NCBI GenBank assembly: GCA_003283875.1
Contig: QBXD01000002.1
Location: 1 to 64,000 of the forward strand
Source of the DNA: SAR116 cluster bacterium AG-321-A13
GTDB taxonomy: Bacteria; Pseudomonadota; Alphaproteobacteria; Puniceispirillales; Marisalimonadaceae
Length of the DNA: 64,000 nucleotides
Reading direction: 5' to 3'
Part shown: positions 49,563-60,709 of the stretch, piece by piece
How the letters are laid out: the number at the start of each line of letters is the position of its first letter
Position numbering within the stretch: the first letter of the stretch is position 1
Program-made: the position numbers and the translations under genes
Notes under the pieces: model-generated
The model's database searches: none
Seen by the model: the letters and a program-made list of their open reading frames with translations, nothing else
Told to the model about the DNA's origin: nothing

Positions 49563-51167
49563 CTACATTCTAAAAATACCAAATTTGGTGTCTTCAATAT
49601 TTTGGTTCATTGTAATGCTAATACTTGCGGCTAAAATATCACGCGTTTTGGTAGGATCTATAATTCCATCATCCCACATACGAGCAGAGGCATATAAAGG
49701 GTGCGATTGATTATTAAATTGCTCTAATATTGGCTGTTTAAATTTATCCTCAATTTTTTTATTCCATTCACCATTAGTTTTAAGTGTGTTATTCTTTTTT
49801 AATTGAGCTAAAACACTTGCAGCTTGCTCCCCACCCATTACCGATATTCTTGAACAAGGCCAAGTCCATAAAAATCTTGGTGCAAAAGCTCTGCCACACA
49901 TTCCATAATTACCTGCTCCAAAGCTACCTCCTATTAAGAGTGTGATTTTTGGAACTTTAGAAGTTGCAACTGCATTAACTAATTTCGCGCCATTTTTTGC
50001 AATTCCTCCATGTTCTGCATTTTCTCCCACCATGAAGCCAGTGATATTTTGTAAAAAAATTAATGGAATTTTTCTTTGACTACATAATGAAATAAAATGT
50101 GTACCTTTCAAAGCGCTGTCAGAAAACAAAACTCCGTTATTAGCTATTACACCGCAAGTTTGACCTTTTAATTTTGCAAAACCAGTTACTAAAGTTTTAC
50201 CAAAATTATGTTTAAATTCGTCAAATTCAGATCCATCAAAAATTCTCATTATTATTTCTTTAACGTCATAAGATGTTTTGTTATCTGCGGGGACTATTCC
50301 TAAAAGTTCTTGAGGGTCATAAAGTGGTAGTTCAAAATTTGAAAGATTTTCATTCTTCTTTTTTATATTTAAGTTTTTTACACATTGTCTGGCTATAGCT
50401 AGAGCATGTTCATCATTATCAGCAAGATAATCGGCAACACCAGAAATTTTTGTATGAACCTCGCCTCCACCAAGATTTTCTGCATTAGTTAATTCGCCTG
50501 TTGCAGCTTTAACTAATGGAGGGCCTGCTAAAAAAATAGTTCCTTGATTTTTTACGATTATAGTTTCGTCTGACATTGCCGGGACATAGGCTCCACCTGC
50601 TGTACAACTTCCCATAACAACTGCAATTTGAGGTATACTTTTTGAGGACATGTTGGCTTGATTAAAAAAAATTCTTCCAAAGTGTTCTCTATCAGCAAAA
50701 ACTTCATCTTGGTTTGGTAAGTTTGCCCCGCCAGAATCAACCAAGTAAATACAAGGTAATTTATTTTCCAGAGCTACTTCTTGAGCCCGAAGATGTTTTT
50801 TTACAGTTATAGGATAGTAGGTTCCACCCTTAACAGTTGAGTCATTACATATAACCATTACGTCTATACCATGGATTTGACCTATTCCAGTGATTATTCC
50901 ACCAGAAGGACAAGCATTGTCGTACATATTATAACTTGCAGTTAACCCTATTTCTAAAAATGAACTTCCTGGATCTAAAAGCTTTGATATCCTATGTCTA
51001 GGTAACATTTTGCCCCGTTTTTGATGGCGCTCATTTAATTTGTAACCGCCACCGTTCATTGCAAAATCAACAGCTTCTCGGATTAATTTAAGATCAACTT
51101 CGAGTTTATTTTTATTTTCTTGAAAGTTTGTACCTTTTACGTTTATTTGAGATTTTAGTTTTGTCAT
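49563..51167 (-). CDS. liuB: Methylcrotonyl-CoA carboxylase carboxyltransferase (beta) subunit
   Basis: [44 protein letters not shown]. Confidence 0.93.
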   Translation of the reverse strand: MTKLKSQINVKGTNFQENKNKLEVDLKLIREAVDFAMNGGGYKLNERHQKRGKMLPRHRISKLLDPGSSFLEIGLTASYNMYDNACPSGGIITGIGQIHGIDVMVICNDSTVKGGTYYPITVKKHLRAQEVALENKLPCIYLVDSGGANLPNQDEVFADREHFGRIFFNQANMSSKSIPQIAVVMGSCTAGGAYVPAMSDETIIVKNQGTIFLAGPPLVKAATGELTNAENLGGGEVHTKISGVADYLADNDEHALAIARQCVKNLNIKKKNENLSNFELPLYDPQELLGIVPADNKTSYDVKEIIMRIFDGSEFDEFKHNFGKTLVTGFAKLKGQTCGVIANNGVLFSDSALKGTHFISLCSQRKIPLIFLQNITGFMVGENAEHGGIAKNGAKLVNAVATSKVPKITLLIGGSFGAGNYGMCGRAFAPRFLWTWPCSRISVMGGEQAASVLAQLKKNNTLKTNGEWNKKIEDKFKQPILEQFNNQSHPLYASARMWDDGIIDPTKTRDILAASISITMNQNIEDTKFGIFRM

Positions 51168-52334
51168 CTATATAGTTTCCGAAAACAATTCTCTACCAAT
51201 CAACATTCTTCTAATTTCGGAAGTCCCTGCTCCAATTTCGTACAATTTAGCGTCCCTAAGCAATCTTCCAGCTGAAAAATCATTAGTATATCCATTTCCT
51301 CCTAGTGCCTGAATTGCTTCAAGAGCGATTTGAGTGGCTTTTTCTGCAGAATACAAAATACAACCAGCAGCATCTTTTCTAGTGGTTTCTCCTCTGTCAC
51401 ATGCTTTAGCCACTTCATAAACATAAGATCTACAAGCGTTCATAGTCGTATACATGTCAGCTATTTTCCCTTGCATTATTTGAAATTCACCAATTGACTT
51501 TCCAAATTGTTTTCTTTCATGAATGTATGGAACAACTACATCCATTGCCGCTGCCATAATTCCCAAAGGTCCTGCAGCAAGAACAACCCTTTCATAGTCC
51601 AAGCCGCTCATTAAAACAGCTGCTCCATTTCCTTCTTCACCTAAAATATTTTCTTCAGGAACAGGACAGTTTTCAAAAATAAGTTCAGCAGTATTAGAAC
51701 CTCTCATGCCTAATTTATCTAACTTTTTTCCAGTAGAAAAACCTGTCATAGTTTTTTCTATTATAAAAGCTGTTATACCTTTAGATCCTTTGGAAGGATT
51801 AGTTTTTGCATATACCACTAAAGTATCAGCGTCGGGCCCATTGGTAATCCACATTTTTGATCCATTAAGTAAATATGTTTTATTACCTTGTTTCTCTGCT
51901 TGAAGAGACATTGAAACAACATCAGATCCAGAACCACTTTCACTCATAGCTAAGGCTCCAACCTTTTTGCCAGAACAAAGCTCAGGTAAATATTTTTGTT
52001 TTTGTTCCTCATTTCCATTTCTATTAATTTGATTTACACATAAATTTGAAAAAGCGCCATAAGACAGACCTACCGAAGCACTTGCTCTACTTATTTCTTC
52101 TATGGCAATACAATGGGCTAAATAACTCATGTCACTTCCGCCATAATCTGATGATGCAGTAATTCCTAATAAGCCAAGGTCACCAAACTTCCTCCACAGA
52201 TGATCAGGAAAAGAGTTTTCTTTATCAATTTGATTTGCAATTGGAGCTATTTCATTTTGTGCAAACTTATAAACAGTATCTCTTAATACTTCATTATCCT
52301 TACCAATAGAAAAGTTCATTGAATGAAAAAACAT
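51168..52334 (-). CDS. liuA: Isovaleryl-CoA dehydrogenase
   Basis: [50 protein letters not shown]; liu operon position. Confidence 0.92.
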   Translation of the reverse strand: MFFHSMNFSIGKDNEVLRDTVYKFAQNEIAPIANQIDKENSFPDHLWRKFGDLGLLGITASSDYGGSDMSYLAHCIAIEEISRASASVGLSYGAFSNLCVNQINRNGNEEQKQKYLPELCSGKKVGALAMSESGSGSDVVSMSLQAEKQGNKTYLLNGSKMWITNGPDADTLVVYAKTNPSKGSKGITAFIIEKTMTGFSTGKKLDKLGMRGSNTAELIFENCPVPEENILGEEGNGAAVLMSGLDYERVVLAAGPLGIMAAAMDVVVPYIHERKQFGKSIGEFQIMQGKIADMYTTMNACRSYVYEVAKACDRGETTRKDAAGCILYSAEKATQIALEAIQALGGNGYTNDFSAGRLLRDAKLYEIGAGTSEIRRMLIGRELFSETI

Positions 52335-52404
52335 ATAAATAAAGCCCCTTTAACAAATTATATTAGATTAAAACATAACTTTATTTTATTAACACGTATA
52401 AATT

Positions 52405-52872
52405 TTATTTAAATTGTTTTGATGCTCTTTCTTTTGCTTCAGCACTTTCTATACCAGAAATATATAATAGACCGTTCATACGACGCATTAGATTGGCTTC
52501 AAAATCATCAATAACTCCATCTGATAATATTACTCCCCACATCATTTCTATTACTTCAATTCTTTCATCGTGGTCCATTTCATTTAAAATTACTTTTATT
52601 TGAGAAAATATTTCAACACGTTCATTACTATTTTCTAGAGCTTTTTTAATGTTTTCCTCAGCCTCAATTTGTGTGAAGTTAAATTTATTAATTAATAAAT
52701 TTGTGATGTAACCGATTTCAACTTTATCAGTCTCTCCGTCAATTTGACACGCTTCCAGTAACAAGACTATTACTGCTTGAATATCTTCTCCACGGTATTC
52801 ATCTACTTTTTTATCTTTAGAAGTAACTTTTTGAATTGCAGCTTTTAAATTTGAAAACATATTCTTTCCCAA
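52405..52872 (-). CDS. TerB-family protein
   Basis: AVIVLLLEACQIDGETDKVE...GVILSDGVIDDFEANLMRRM helical TerB/COG pattern. Confidence 0.75.
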   Translation of the reverse strand: MGKNMFSNLKAAIQKVTSKDKKVDEYRGEDIQAVIVLLLEACQIDGETDKVEIGYITNLLINKFNFTQIEAEENIKKALENSNERVEIFSQIKVILNEMDHDERIEVIEMMWGVILSDGVIDDFEANLMRRMNGLLYISGIESAEAKERASKQFK

Positions 52873-53040
52873 CTATTAGAATCCCATTTAGGTATTTATA
52901 TTTTTATACAAGATTTTAAAATGAATAAAATTTAATTTTTTTCAAGTTTAAAATAGCTAAGTCTTACTCCTTTTAACTTTTTTCTTTTTATGTAAAGGTT
53001 ATTTTTGGGTTTTATATGTTTTTAAACTTATTAAAGGGGG

Positions 53041-53056
53041 CAATCCGCAAGGGTTG
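53041..53056 (+). promoter_or_regulatory. 5'-leader stem-loop with GNRA-type tetraloop just upstream of gdhA
   Basis: CAATCC-GCAA-GGGTTG (one T-G wobble), 7 nt before the ATG. Confidence 0.5.
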
Positions 53057-53063
53057 AAAAATA

Positions 53064-54485
53064 ATGGCGAGCAATGCATTCCTAAATTCAATTGAAGTTA
53101 ATTTTAAAAAAGCAACTCGATATATTCAAAAAACTGAAGGTTCAGAAGCTTTTTCTGAGGATTTAGCTAACCAAATAATGTTGGCCAATGCTACTTACGT
53201 AGTTAGATTTGGCGTAAGGTTAAGAGGTAAAGTTCATACATTTACTGGTTTTCGTTCAGTTCACTCTGATCACTTTGAACCTGTAAAAGGCGGCATAAGA
53301 TACGACTTAGCTGTAAACCAAGAGGAAGTTGAAGCTTTAGCTGCATTGATGACTTATAAATGTGCTTTAGTTGAAGTTCCTTTTGGTGGCTCCAAAGGTG
53401 GCCTTATAATTAACATAAAAAAATGGTCTGCAGAAGAGCTGGAAAGAATAACAAGACGCTTCACCCAAGAATTAGCTAAAAGAGACTTAATACACCCATC
53501 CCAAAACGTGCCAGCTCCTGATGTTGGTACTGGAGAACGTGAAATGGCGTGGATGGCAGACGAGTATCGTAGACTAAATCCAACTGATCTTAATGCATGG
53601 GCTTGTGTTACTGGAAAGCCTGTAAATAAAGGGGGTATTTCTGGAAGAACTGAGGCAACTGGGAGGGGGGTGAAGTTTGCTCTGAAAGCATTTTTTCAAA
53701 ATGATAATGATGTCAAAAAAACAGGTTTGAAACCTGGATTAAAAGGGCAAAGAATTATTATTCAAGGTCTAGGGAACGTTGGATATTATGCAGCAAAATT
53801 TTTGTCCAATGAGGATGGTGCAAAAATTACACACGTAATTGAACGCGACGGATCAATTGTTAATCATGAGGGAATAGACATTTCATCTTTGAAAAAATAT
53901 CTTCTTGAAAAAGGTACAATCAAGGGTTTTAATGGTTTTATTGAGGCTGGAGACGAAATACTAGAGGAAGAAGCGGATATTTTGATACCAGCAGCTATGG
54001 AATTAGTTATTAATGAAGAAAATGCTAATCGTATTAAAGCACCTCTAATTGTAGAAGCTGCAAATGGCCCCATATCATCTAGTGCTGATGAGATACTAAA
54101 CAAACGAGGTGTAATAATCATACCAGATTTATACGCTAATGCAGGAGGTGTTACAGTAAGTTATTTTGAATGGATTAAAAATTTAAGCAGAATAAGGTTG
54201 GGGAGATTACAAAGAAGGGCTCAAGAAAATCAAGTTTCTACACTTATTAATGGAATCGAAAGCATTACAGGAAAAGAATTTCCTCCAGAATTTAAATCAC
54301 AATCTATTCAGGGCTTATCTGAATTAGATTTGGTTCGATCTGGATTAGAAGATACCATGATAGAAACATATAATGTTATTAGTAACATGTGGAATTCTAA
54401 TGAAAATATACCAGATCTAAGGACAGCAGCAATGATGGTTTCCATTAAAAGGATAGCACAAAGTTATAGCTCTTTGGGGATATAA
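53064..54485 (+). CDS. gdhA: Glutamate dehydrogenase
   Basis: PVKGGIRY, MTYKCALVEVPFGGSKGG, PAPDVGTGEREMAWM, GLGNVG. Confidence 0.93.
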   Translation: MASNAFLNSIEVNFKKATRYIQKTEGSEAFSEDLANQIMLANATYVVRFGVRLRGKVHTFTGFRSVHSDHFEPVKGGIRYDLAVNQEEVEALAALMTYKCALVEVPFGGSKGGLIINIKKWSAEELERITRRFTQELAKRDLIHPSQNVPAPDVGTGEREMAWMADEYRRLNPTDLNAWACVTGKPVNKGGISGRTEATGRGVKFALKAFFQNDNDVKKTGLKPGLKGQRIIIQGLGNVGYYAAKFLSNEDGAKITHVIERDGSIVNHEGIDISSLKKYLLEKGTIKGFNGFIEAGDEILEEEADILIPAAMELVINEENANRIKAPLIVEAANGPISSSADEILNKRGVIIIPDLYANAGGVTVSYFEWIKNLSRIRLGRLQRRAQENQVSTLINGIESITGKEFPPEFKSQSIQGLSELDLVRSGLEDTMIETYNVISNMWNSNENIPDLRTAAMMVSIKRIAQSYSSLGI

Positions 54486-54512
54486 AAAAAGGAGGAAATT
54501 TTCCTCCTTTTT
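54484..54512. terminator. Bidirectional intrinsic terminator between gdhA and amt
   Basis: AAAAAAAGGAGGAAATTTTCCTCCTTTTT symmetric stem with A and T tracts. Confidence 0.85.
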
Positions 54513-54532
54513 ATGTTATTTGATTGATTTAC

Positions 54533-55828
54533 TTACTTTCTAAAGTCAGGGTATGCTTCCATACCAACTTCAGCTAAATCAACGCCTTCGAGTTCTTCTT
54601 CCTCTGTAACGCGTATTCCAATAGTAAACTTAATAATATACCAAACAATACCAGAGGCTATTATTGTAAATGCACCAATTGCAAATATTCCATATAATTG
54701 TGCACCTAAAGTTGCATCTGAGTTTGAAAGAATTACAGCGATAGTTCCCCATATTCCAGCAAACAGATGAACAGGTATAGCGCCAACGACATCGTCAATT
54801 TTCAATTTATCTAACATTGGTATAGTTAAAACAACTATTAATCCACCAACTGCACCAATAAATATTGCTAACATTGGAGATGGAGCTAGTGGCTCAGCTG
54901 TTATTGCTACCAATCCACCTAATGCACCGTTTAAGGCCATAGTTAAATCTGTCTTTTTGTAGAATAACATTGTTAAAATTAAAGCTACAACTACACCGCC
55001 AGCAGCCGCCAGGTTTGTGTTAATATAAATATTTGAAATAGCAGTTACATCAGCGCCTGATCCCATTGCCAATTGTGATCCACCATTAAAACCAAACCAA
55101 CCAAACCATAATATAAAAGTACCTAAAGTAGCTAAAGGAAGGTTTGAGCCAGGCATTGGATTAACACTTCCATCATCAGAATATTTACCTTTTCTAGCAC
55201 CTAATATTATTGCACCAGTAAGAGCTGCCCAACCACCAACTCCGTGAACAATAGAAGAACCAGCAAAATCCAAGAAACCAGCTTCACTTAGATATCCGCC
55301 ACCCCAAGACCATGAGCCTTGAATAGGATAAATAAAACCACATAATAAAACTACAAACACAAAGAAAGCTTTTAATTTAACTCTTTCTGCAACAGCTCCA
55401 CTAACTATTGAAGCAGCAGTAGCGCAGAATACCATTTGAAACCACCAGTCAGATCCTGAAGAATATGTTGCATCATTTTCACCACCAAATGTTTCACCGT
55501 CAGAAGGACCCCAAATTTCAAATGAACCTATCCAACCAGATACATCCATGTACATTAAGTTGTAACCAACTACCGCAAACATTATTCCGGCTATTGAATA
55601 TAAACCAATATTTTTGGCGCATTGAACCACAGCATTTTTAGCTCTAACTAGACCTGTTTCTAGCATACAAAAACCAGCAGCCATAAGCATAACCAAGAAA
55701 CCATGTACCAGAAAAGAAAAGGAATTGAAAATGTAAGCTGTCTCAGCATCAGGTGCTGCAGAAACAACACTCGTAAAACCTATTATTATTGCAGGTATAA
55801 ATAAAATTATCCTGATTAAATTAGACAT
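54533..55828 (-). CDS. amt: Ammonium transporter
   Basis: AAGFCMLETGLVRAKN, FAGSSIVHGVGGWAALTGAI, HLFAGIWGT. Confidence 0.95.
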   Translation of the reverse strand: MSNLIRIILFIPAIIIGFTSVVSAAPDAETAYIFNSFSFLVHGFLVMLMAAGFCMLETGLVRAKNAVVQCAKNIGLYSIAGIMFAVVGYNLMYMDVSGWIGSFEIWGPSDGETFGGENDATYSSGSDWWFQMVFCATAASIVSGAVAERVKLKAFFVFVVLLCGFIYPIQGSWSWGGGYLSEAGFLDFAGSSIVHGVGGWAALTGAIILGARKGKYSDDGSVNPMPGSNLPLATLGTFILWFGWFGFNGGSQLAMGSGADVTAISNIYINTNLAAAGGVVVALILTMLFYKKTDLTMALNGALGGLVAITAEPLAPSPMLAIFIGAVGGLIVVLTIPMLDKLKIDDVVGAIPVHLFAGIWGTIAVILSNSDATLGAQLYGIFAIGAFTIIASGIVWYIIKFTIGIRVTEEEELEGVDLAEVGMEAYPDFRK

Positions 55829-55891
55829 AATAACTCTCCGTTTAAATTGAATTAACCTACAATCTCTGTAATGAATGTATTAATAAAGGTT

Positions 55892-55909
55892 AAAAAAACC
55901 CGGAAGGGG
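55892..55909 (-). terminator. Weak possible terminator (minus strand) downstream of the GlnE-like gene
   Basis: Minus strand CCCCTTCCGGGTTTTTTT: short 3-bp CCC/GGG stem then T-tract. Confidence 0.3.
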
Positions 55910-55990
55910 ACATAGCTAATTTTGCATAAAAATTAGGCGTAAAACATTAATTATAATCAATATGATTAAATTTAAGACAAATTTATTTTG

Positions 55991-57514
55991 TTAACTTTGA
56001 TCGATAATAGTTGTCTTATTAGAATCTATTATGTAATTAAGTATCTTAAATATTTCAATTTTACTTTGATTTACATAAGCTTTCAAAGATCCTAAATCTC
56101 TAGTAATAGTTTCTTTAACCAATAAATTAACAGCTTGATTTGGAAGATTGTCTTGTTTGTTTTCTAAAAAACATATGTTAACTACCTGATCAATCTTAAA
56201 ATAAAGGCTCTCTATTTTTTTAAATAAAATTAGTTTTTTACTAACTTCAAATTTTTCAATGAGATATGACTTATTTTGATAAAAAAAGTTTAAAAACTCA
56301 ATATCTCGTTGTCCTCCACCAACATATTTTGTTTCAAACCATTTAATAGATCTTTTCTTTAGAACATGTCCATCTGTTTGGTTTATGTTAGTTCTCATCA
56401 TTGCAATTTCATGTGCAATTTCTTTATCTGAAATATTAATTGTTTTTAATTTTTCCAATAGTCTTGATGTTTTGGCATTAAAATTATTTTTATTAATTAT
56501 TCTAGTCTTTTTTAAAGCTAATTTTTCCCAACAAAATGAATTTTCCTGATGATATTTTTTAAAATTATCATAAGTACATACTACTGGTCCTTCTTTACCA
56601 GATGGTCTAAGTTTTGTATCAACTTCATACATCAAACCTTCGGTTGTTTTTGAAGACAACGTTCTAATAAGTTGACGAAATAATTCGATGTAAACTTTTT
56701 GTGTAAAATTATTATTAGAATTTTTACCATCATAAATAAAAACCAAATCAAGATCTGAGTTTGCAGTCATTGATAAGGTTGCAAATCTTCCATATGCAAC
56801 AATACTATAACTTAAATTGTCAATCTTGTACTTTTTGATTATTCTAGATTCAGCAATTTTCAAAGAAGTATCAAAAGTTGCTTGAGCAAGTAGTGAAAAC
56901 TCTTGAGACGCTCTATCTATATTTATTTCATCATTAATTAAAGCAAAAATAATTTGAAATTTAAGTAATCGATGACTTTGTCTAAGTGAGTCTAAAAGAA
57001 CTTCTTCATCAAGATTTTTAATACTTATTTTATCTAAATAATTTTTATAATATGTAATGTTACCATTTAGTCTTATTGCAAAATCAGGTTGTAAAATTTC
57101 TAGCGTTTTTACATCTTCTTTTACAAGACTAGTAACGTATCCTGAAAATAAAAACACTTTTACTAAGTTTTTGTATACAATTTTGTTTTTTGACAAAGTT
57201 TCTATATAAGGAAAATTAAAAATTATTTCATTAGTAAATCGAAGAAGTTGATATAGCCCCTCTTTTTTTTGTTTTGATTGATGAACTATTGGAATTATTT
57301 CATCAAAAAAAAAGTATAAGTTTGTTATAATTACTTTAGAAATTTTTTTGTTAAAATAATTTTTAAAAAGATCAATTGTTGAGGATAAGTTTAGTTTGTC
57401 AGAATCTTGAATTTTTCTAATAATTTCTAAATTAGAATGATTTGTTTCACTTTCTTTATCTTGAGCCAATGGGAGGTTAATAGGAATATGAAGTTTTTTA
57501 TAAAGCATTAACAA
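55991..57514 (-). CDS. Half-length GlnE-like nucleotidyltransferase (glutamine synthetase adenylyltransferase C-terminal type domain)
   Basis: ANSDLDLVFIYD catalytic motif, EVDTKLRPSGKEGPVVCTYDNFKKYHQ...WEKLALKKTRI; 507 aa versus roughly 900+ aa for canonical GlnE. Confidence 0.82.
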   Translation of the reverse strand: MLMLYKKLHIPINLPLAQDKESETNHSNLEIIRKIQDSDKLNLSSTIDLFKNYFNKKISKVIITNLYFFFDEIIPIVHQSKQKKEGLYQLLRFTNEIIFNFPYIETLSKNKIVYKNLVKVFLFSGYVTSLVKEDVKTLEILQPDFAIRLNGNITYYKNYLDKISIKNLDEEVLLDSLRQSHRLLKFQIIFALINDEINIDRASQEFSLLAQATFDTSLKIAESRIIKKYKIDNLSYSIVAYGRFATLSMTANSDLDLVFIYDGKNSNNNFTQKVYIELFRQLIRTLSSKTTEGLMYEVDTKLRPSGKEGPVVCTYDNFKKYHQENSFCWEKLALKKTRIINKNNFNAKTSRLLEKLKTINISDKEIAHEIAMMRTNINQTDGHVLKKRSIKWFETKYVGGGQRDIEFLNFFYQNKSYLIEKFEVSKKLILFKKIESLYFKIDQVVNICFLENKQDNLPNQAVNLLVKETITRDLGSLKAYVNQSKIEIFKILNYIIDSNKTTIIDQS

Positions 57515-57638
57515 ACCAATAATTAATTCGTTATATTTATGTTAAACTAACACATAAATTAATATAGTTTCAATATTCAAAAAATTGGGTTAATTGTAAA
57601 AAAGTGAACAAAGATTTTTGATTGAGAGTAATTAAAAC

Positions 57639-58592
57639 ATGTACCTAAATAATTATTTATCAAAATACAGTAATGAAAACGATTTATCTTTGATTATTAC
57701 TTCTCTTGCAAATGCTGCGATAGAAATTTCTAAAACTATAAGAAATATAAAAAAAGTTAATAACAATTTTAGTACTAGCAAAACACTTAATCAAGATGGT
57801 GACGTTCAAAAGCCCCTGGATATAACTGCAGATGAAGTTTTAATTGATTTTTTAAAAAAATCGCCTGTTTCTGGATATGCTTCTGAGGAACAAGAAGGAT
57901 TTATTGACTTTAAAAATAATTATAATTTTATAGTATTTGCAGACCCGCTTGATGGTTCTAGTAATATTGATGTTAATGTATCTATTGGAACTATTTTCTC
58001 AATAATGAACAAAAATGAGTTAGCTTTAGAAAAAGCATTTATTCAAAAAGGAAGTAATCAAAAAGCATCTGGTTTTTTTGTTTATGGACCTCAAACTACT
58101 TTATTTATTACAATTGGGCATGGAACAGCATTATTTGCTTTGGACGAACTTAAAAATCAATTTTATTTAATTAAAGAGAAGATTATAATACCAAAATCAA
58201 CCTCTGAATTTGCGATAAATGCGGCTTATCAAAGATTTTGGAATAGTGCCACATCTAAATATATTCAAAATTGTCAGGATGGAGAAGAAGGTCCGAGAAA
58301 AAAGAATTTTGGAATGAGATGGGTAGGATCTTTAGTCGCTGATGCAAGTCGAATTTTCATTAGGGGAGGTATATTTTTATATCCAGCAGACAACAGAAAG
58401 AAATATAAAGAGGGTAGGTTACGATTAACATACGAAGCTAATCCAATAGCATTCTTAATTGAAGAAGCTAAAGGAAAAGCTACTGATGGCAATGAAAGTA
58501 TATTGAATTTAGAAGTTAGAGAGATTCACCAAAGATCGCCTTTAATTTTTGGGTCCTCAGAAGAAGTTTTGGAATTTAAAAAATTTTATTAA
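57639..58592 (+). CDS. fbp: Fructose-1,6-bisphosphatase class I
   Basis: FADPLDGSSNIDVNVSIGTIFSI, PADNRKKYKEGRLRLTYEANPIAFLIEEA. Confidence 0.92.
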   Translation: MYLNNYLSKYSNENDLSLIITSLANAAIEISKTIRNIKKVNNNFSTSKTLNQDGDVQKPLDITADEVLIDFLKKSPVSGYASEEQEGFIDFKNNYNFIVFADPLDGSSNIDVNVSIGTIFSIMNKNELALEKAFIQKGSNQKASGFFVYGPQTTLFITIGHGTALFALDELKNQFYLIKEKIIIPKSTSEFAINAAYQRFWNSATSKYIQNCQDGEEGPRKKNFGMRWVGSLVADASRIFIRGGIFLYPADNRKKYKEGRLRLTYEANPIAFLIEEAKGKATDGNESILNLEVREIHQRSPLIFGSSEEVLEFKKFY

Positions 58593-58690
58593 AATATTCA
58601 AATAAATCGAAAACTTTTATGTAATTTTATATGTTTAAATGTTATGGATATTTAAATTATTTCATCTAAATTTTTTAGGAGTAAATTTAA

Positions 58691-60679
58691 ATGCCAAGCC
58701 AGATAAAATCTAATGAAAAAATAATAACACAAATGGCTGATGCAATTAGATTTTTATCCATGGACGCAGTACAGGCAGCAAATTCAGGTCACCCTGGAAT
58801 GCCTATGGGCATGGCAGATGTCGCTACTATACTTTTTAAAGATTTCATAAATATTTATCCTAAAAAACCAGACTGGCCAGATCGAGACAGATTCGTTTTA
58901 TCAGCTGGTCATGGATCAATGCTTCTTTACGCTCTTCACTATCTTTTAGGATATGAGGATATGCCTATAGAGAATATCAAAAACTTTAGGCAGTTAAATT
59001 ATAACACAGCAGGTCACCCTGAGTTTGGACATGCAAAAGGTATAGAGACTACAACTGGTCCTTTAGGACAAGGGTTAGCTACTGCCGTGGGAATGGCTTT
59101 AAGTGAAAAACTATTATCTTCTAGGTTTGGTTCAAATTTAGTAAATCATTATACATACGTAATAGCTGGAGATGGTTGCCTTCAGGAAGGAATTAGTCAC
59201 GAAGCTATTGAATTTTCAGGTCACTTAAAACTTTCAAAATTAGTAGTACTTTGGGATGATAATAATATTTCAATTGATGGTTCCACAAATCTATCCAACT
59301 CTGCCAACCAAATTTCTAGATTTAAGGCAGCAGGTTGGCATACTCAAGCAATAGATGGCCATAACCATAATGAGATTGAAAAAGCTCTCATTAACGCAAA
59401 AAAATCAAGAAGACCTTCACTTATTGCTTGTAAAACAACAATTGGATATGGCGCACCAAGTTTGGCTGGAACCTCCAAGACACACGGAGCACCTTTAGGC
59501 GTAGATGAAATCATTGCTACGAGAAAAGCATTGGCATGGGCAAATAAACCGTTTGAAATACCCTCCGAAATCTTAAATAAATGGGAAAAAACAACAGCAC
59601 GATCACACGATTTATTTAAAAAGTGGACAAAAAAATTTGAAAACAGTCCTAAAAAGAATAGATTCGAGACATTTATGAGTGGAACTATTTCTAAGTCTTA
59701 TGATAAAAAAATTAAGTCATTTATAAAACAAATGAAACAAGAAATGCCTAAGTTAGCTACTCGACAATCTAGCCAAAAAACTCTTGAAATTATAAATCAA
59801 GTTATAGGTAATACAATTGGCGGTTCAGCAGATCTTACTGGATCAAATTTGACTAAAACAAGCAAAATGAAAACTGTTTCTTCTAGAAAGGTTTATGGTG
59901 ATTATATTCATTACGGAATTAGAGAGCATGCAATGGGATCTATAATGAATGGTATAGCTCTACATAAAGGCTTCATACCGTATGGGGGAACTTTTTTAGT
60001 ATTTAGTGATTATATGAGGTCATCTATTAGGCTTTCCGCATTAATGTCTTTGAAAGTAATTTATGTGTTAACTCACGATTCTATTGGGCTTGGCGAAGAT
60101 GGGCCAACTCATCAACCAATAGAGCATTTAGCTATATTAAGATCTACACCAAATCTAAATTTAATAAGACCAGCTGACACCGTTGAGACCGCTGAAGCGT
60201 GGGACATAGCACTTAAAACTAATGGTCCAACAGTTTTGGCTCTCTCAAGGCAGGGTTTAAAAGCTTTTCGTTGTGAAAAATCGTCTGAAAATAAAGTTTC
60301 TAGAGGTGGTTATCTAGTAAATGATATTTCTTCAAGAAGAGATCTGACTCTTATAGCTACTGGATCAGAGGTTGAATTAGCTATAGAGGCGTCTAATTTG
60401 TTAAAACAAGACGGTATTAAAGTAGCTGTTGTTTCTCTTCCTTGTTGGGAATTATTTGATAAGCAAAATGATGATTATAAACTGAAAGTTTTAGGTAATA
60501 GTCCTCGTATTGCTATTGAAGCTGCTTGTGAAATGGGATGGAGCAAATATCTTGGAGAAGATGGTATATTTATAGGTATGAGTAGTTTTGGAGCTTCAGG
60601 GCCAGCACCCGATCTTTATAAACACTTTGGTATTACTTTAGAAGCTATAGTAGAACAAGCAAGATCGTTTTTTAAATAA
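58691..60679 (+). CDS. tkt: Transketolase
   Basis: [36 protein letters not shown]. Confidence 0.95.
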   Translation: MPSQIKSNEKIITQMADAIRFLSMDAVQAANSGHPGMPMGMADVATILFKDFINIYPKKPDWPDRDRFVLSAGHGSMLLYALHYLLGYEDMPIENIKNFRQLNYNTAGHPEFGHAKGIETTTGPLGQGLATAVGMALSEKLLSSRFGSNLVNHYTYVIAGDGCLQEGISHEAIEFSGHLKLSKLVVLWDDNNISIDGSTNLSNSANQISRFKAAGWHTQAIDGHNHNEIEKALINAKKSRRPSLIACKTTIGYGAPSLAGTSKTHGAPLGVDEIIATRKALAWANKPFEIPSEILNKWEKTTARSHDLFKKWTKKFENSPKKNRFETFMSGTISKSYDKKIKSFIKQMKQEMPKLATRQSSQKTLEIINQVIGNTIGGSADLTGSNLTKTSKMKTVSSRKVYGDYIHYGIREHAMGSIMNGIALHKGFIPYGGTFLVFSDYMRSSIRLSALMSLKVIYVLTHDSIGLGEDGPTHQPIEHLAILRSTPNLNLIRPADTVETAEAWDIALKTNGPTVLALSRQGLKAFRCEKSSENKVSRGGYLVNDISSRRDLTLIATGSEVELAIEASNLLKQDGIKVAVVSLPCWELFDKQNDDYKLKVLGNSPRIAIEAACEMGWSKYLGEDGIFIGMSSFGASGPAPDLYKHFGITLEAIVEQARSFFK

Positions 60680-60709
60680 AATCTAACTCAGATTAAGAAA
60701 ATTATTAAA

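Noticed and set aside
52405-52872. TerB-family gene as part of a tellurite-resistance or ter defence island
   Set aside because: No other ter genes or vWA/TerD-type partners nearby; appears as a lone TerB-like protein.
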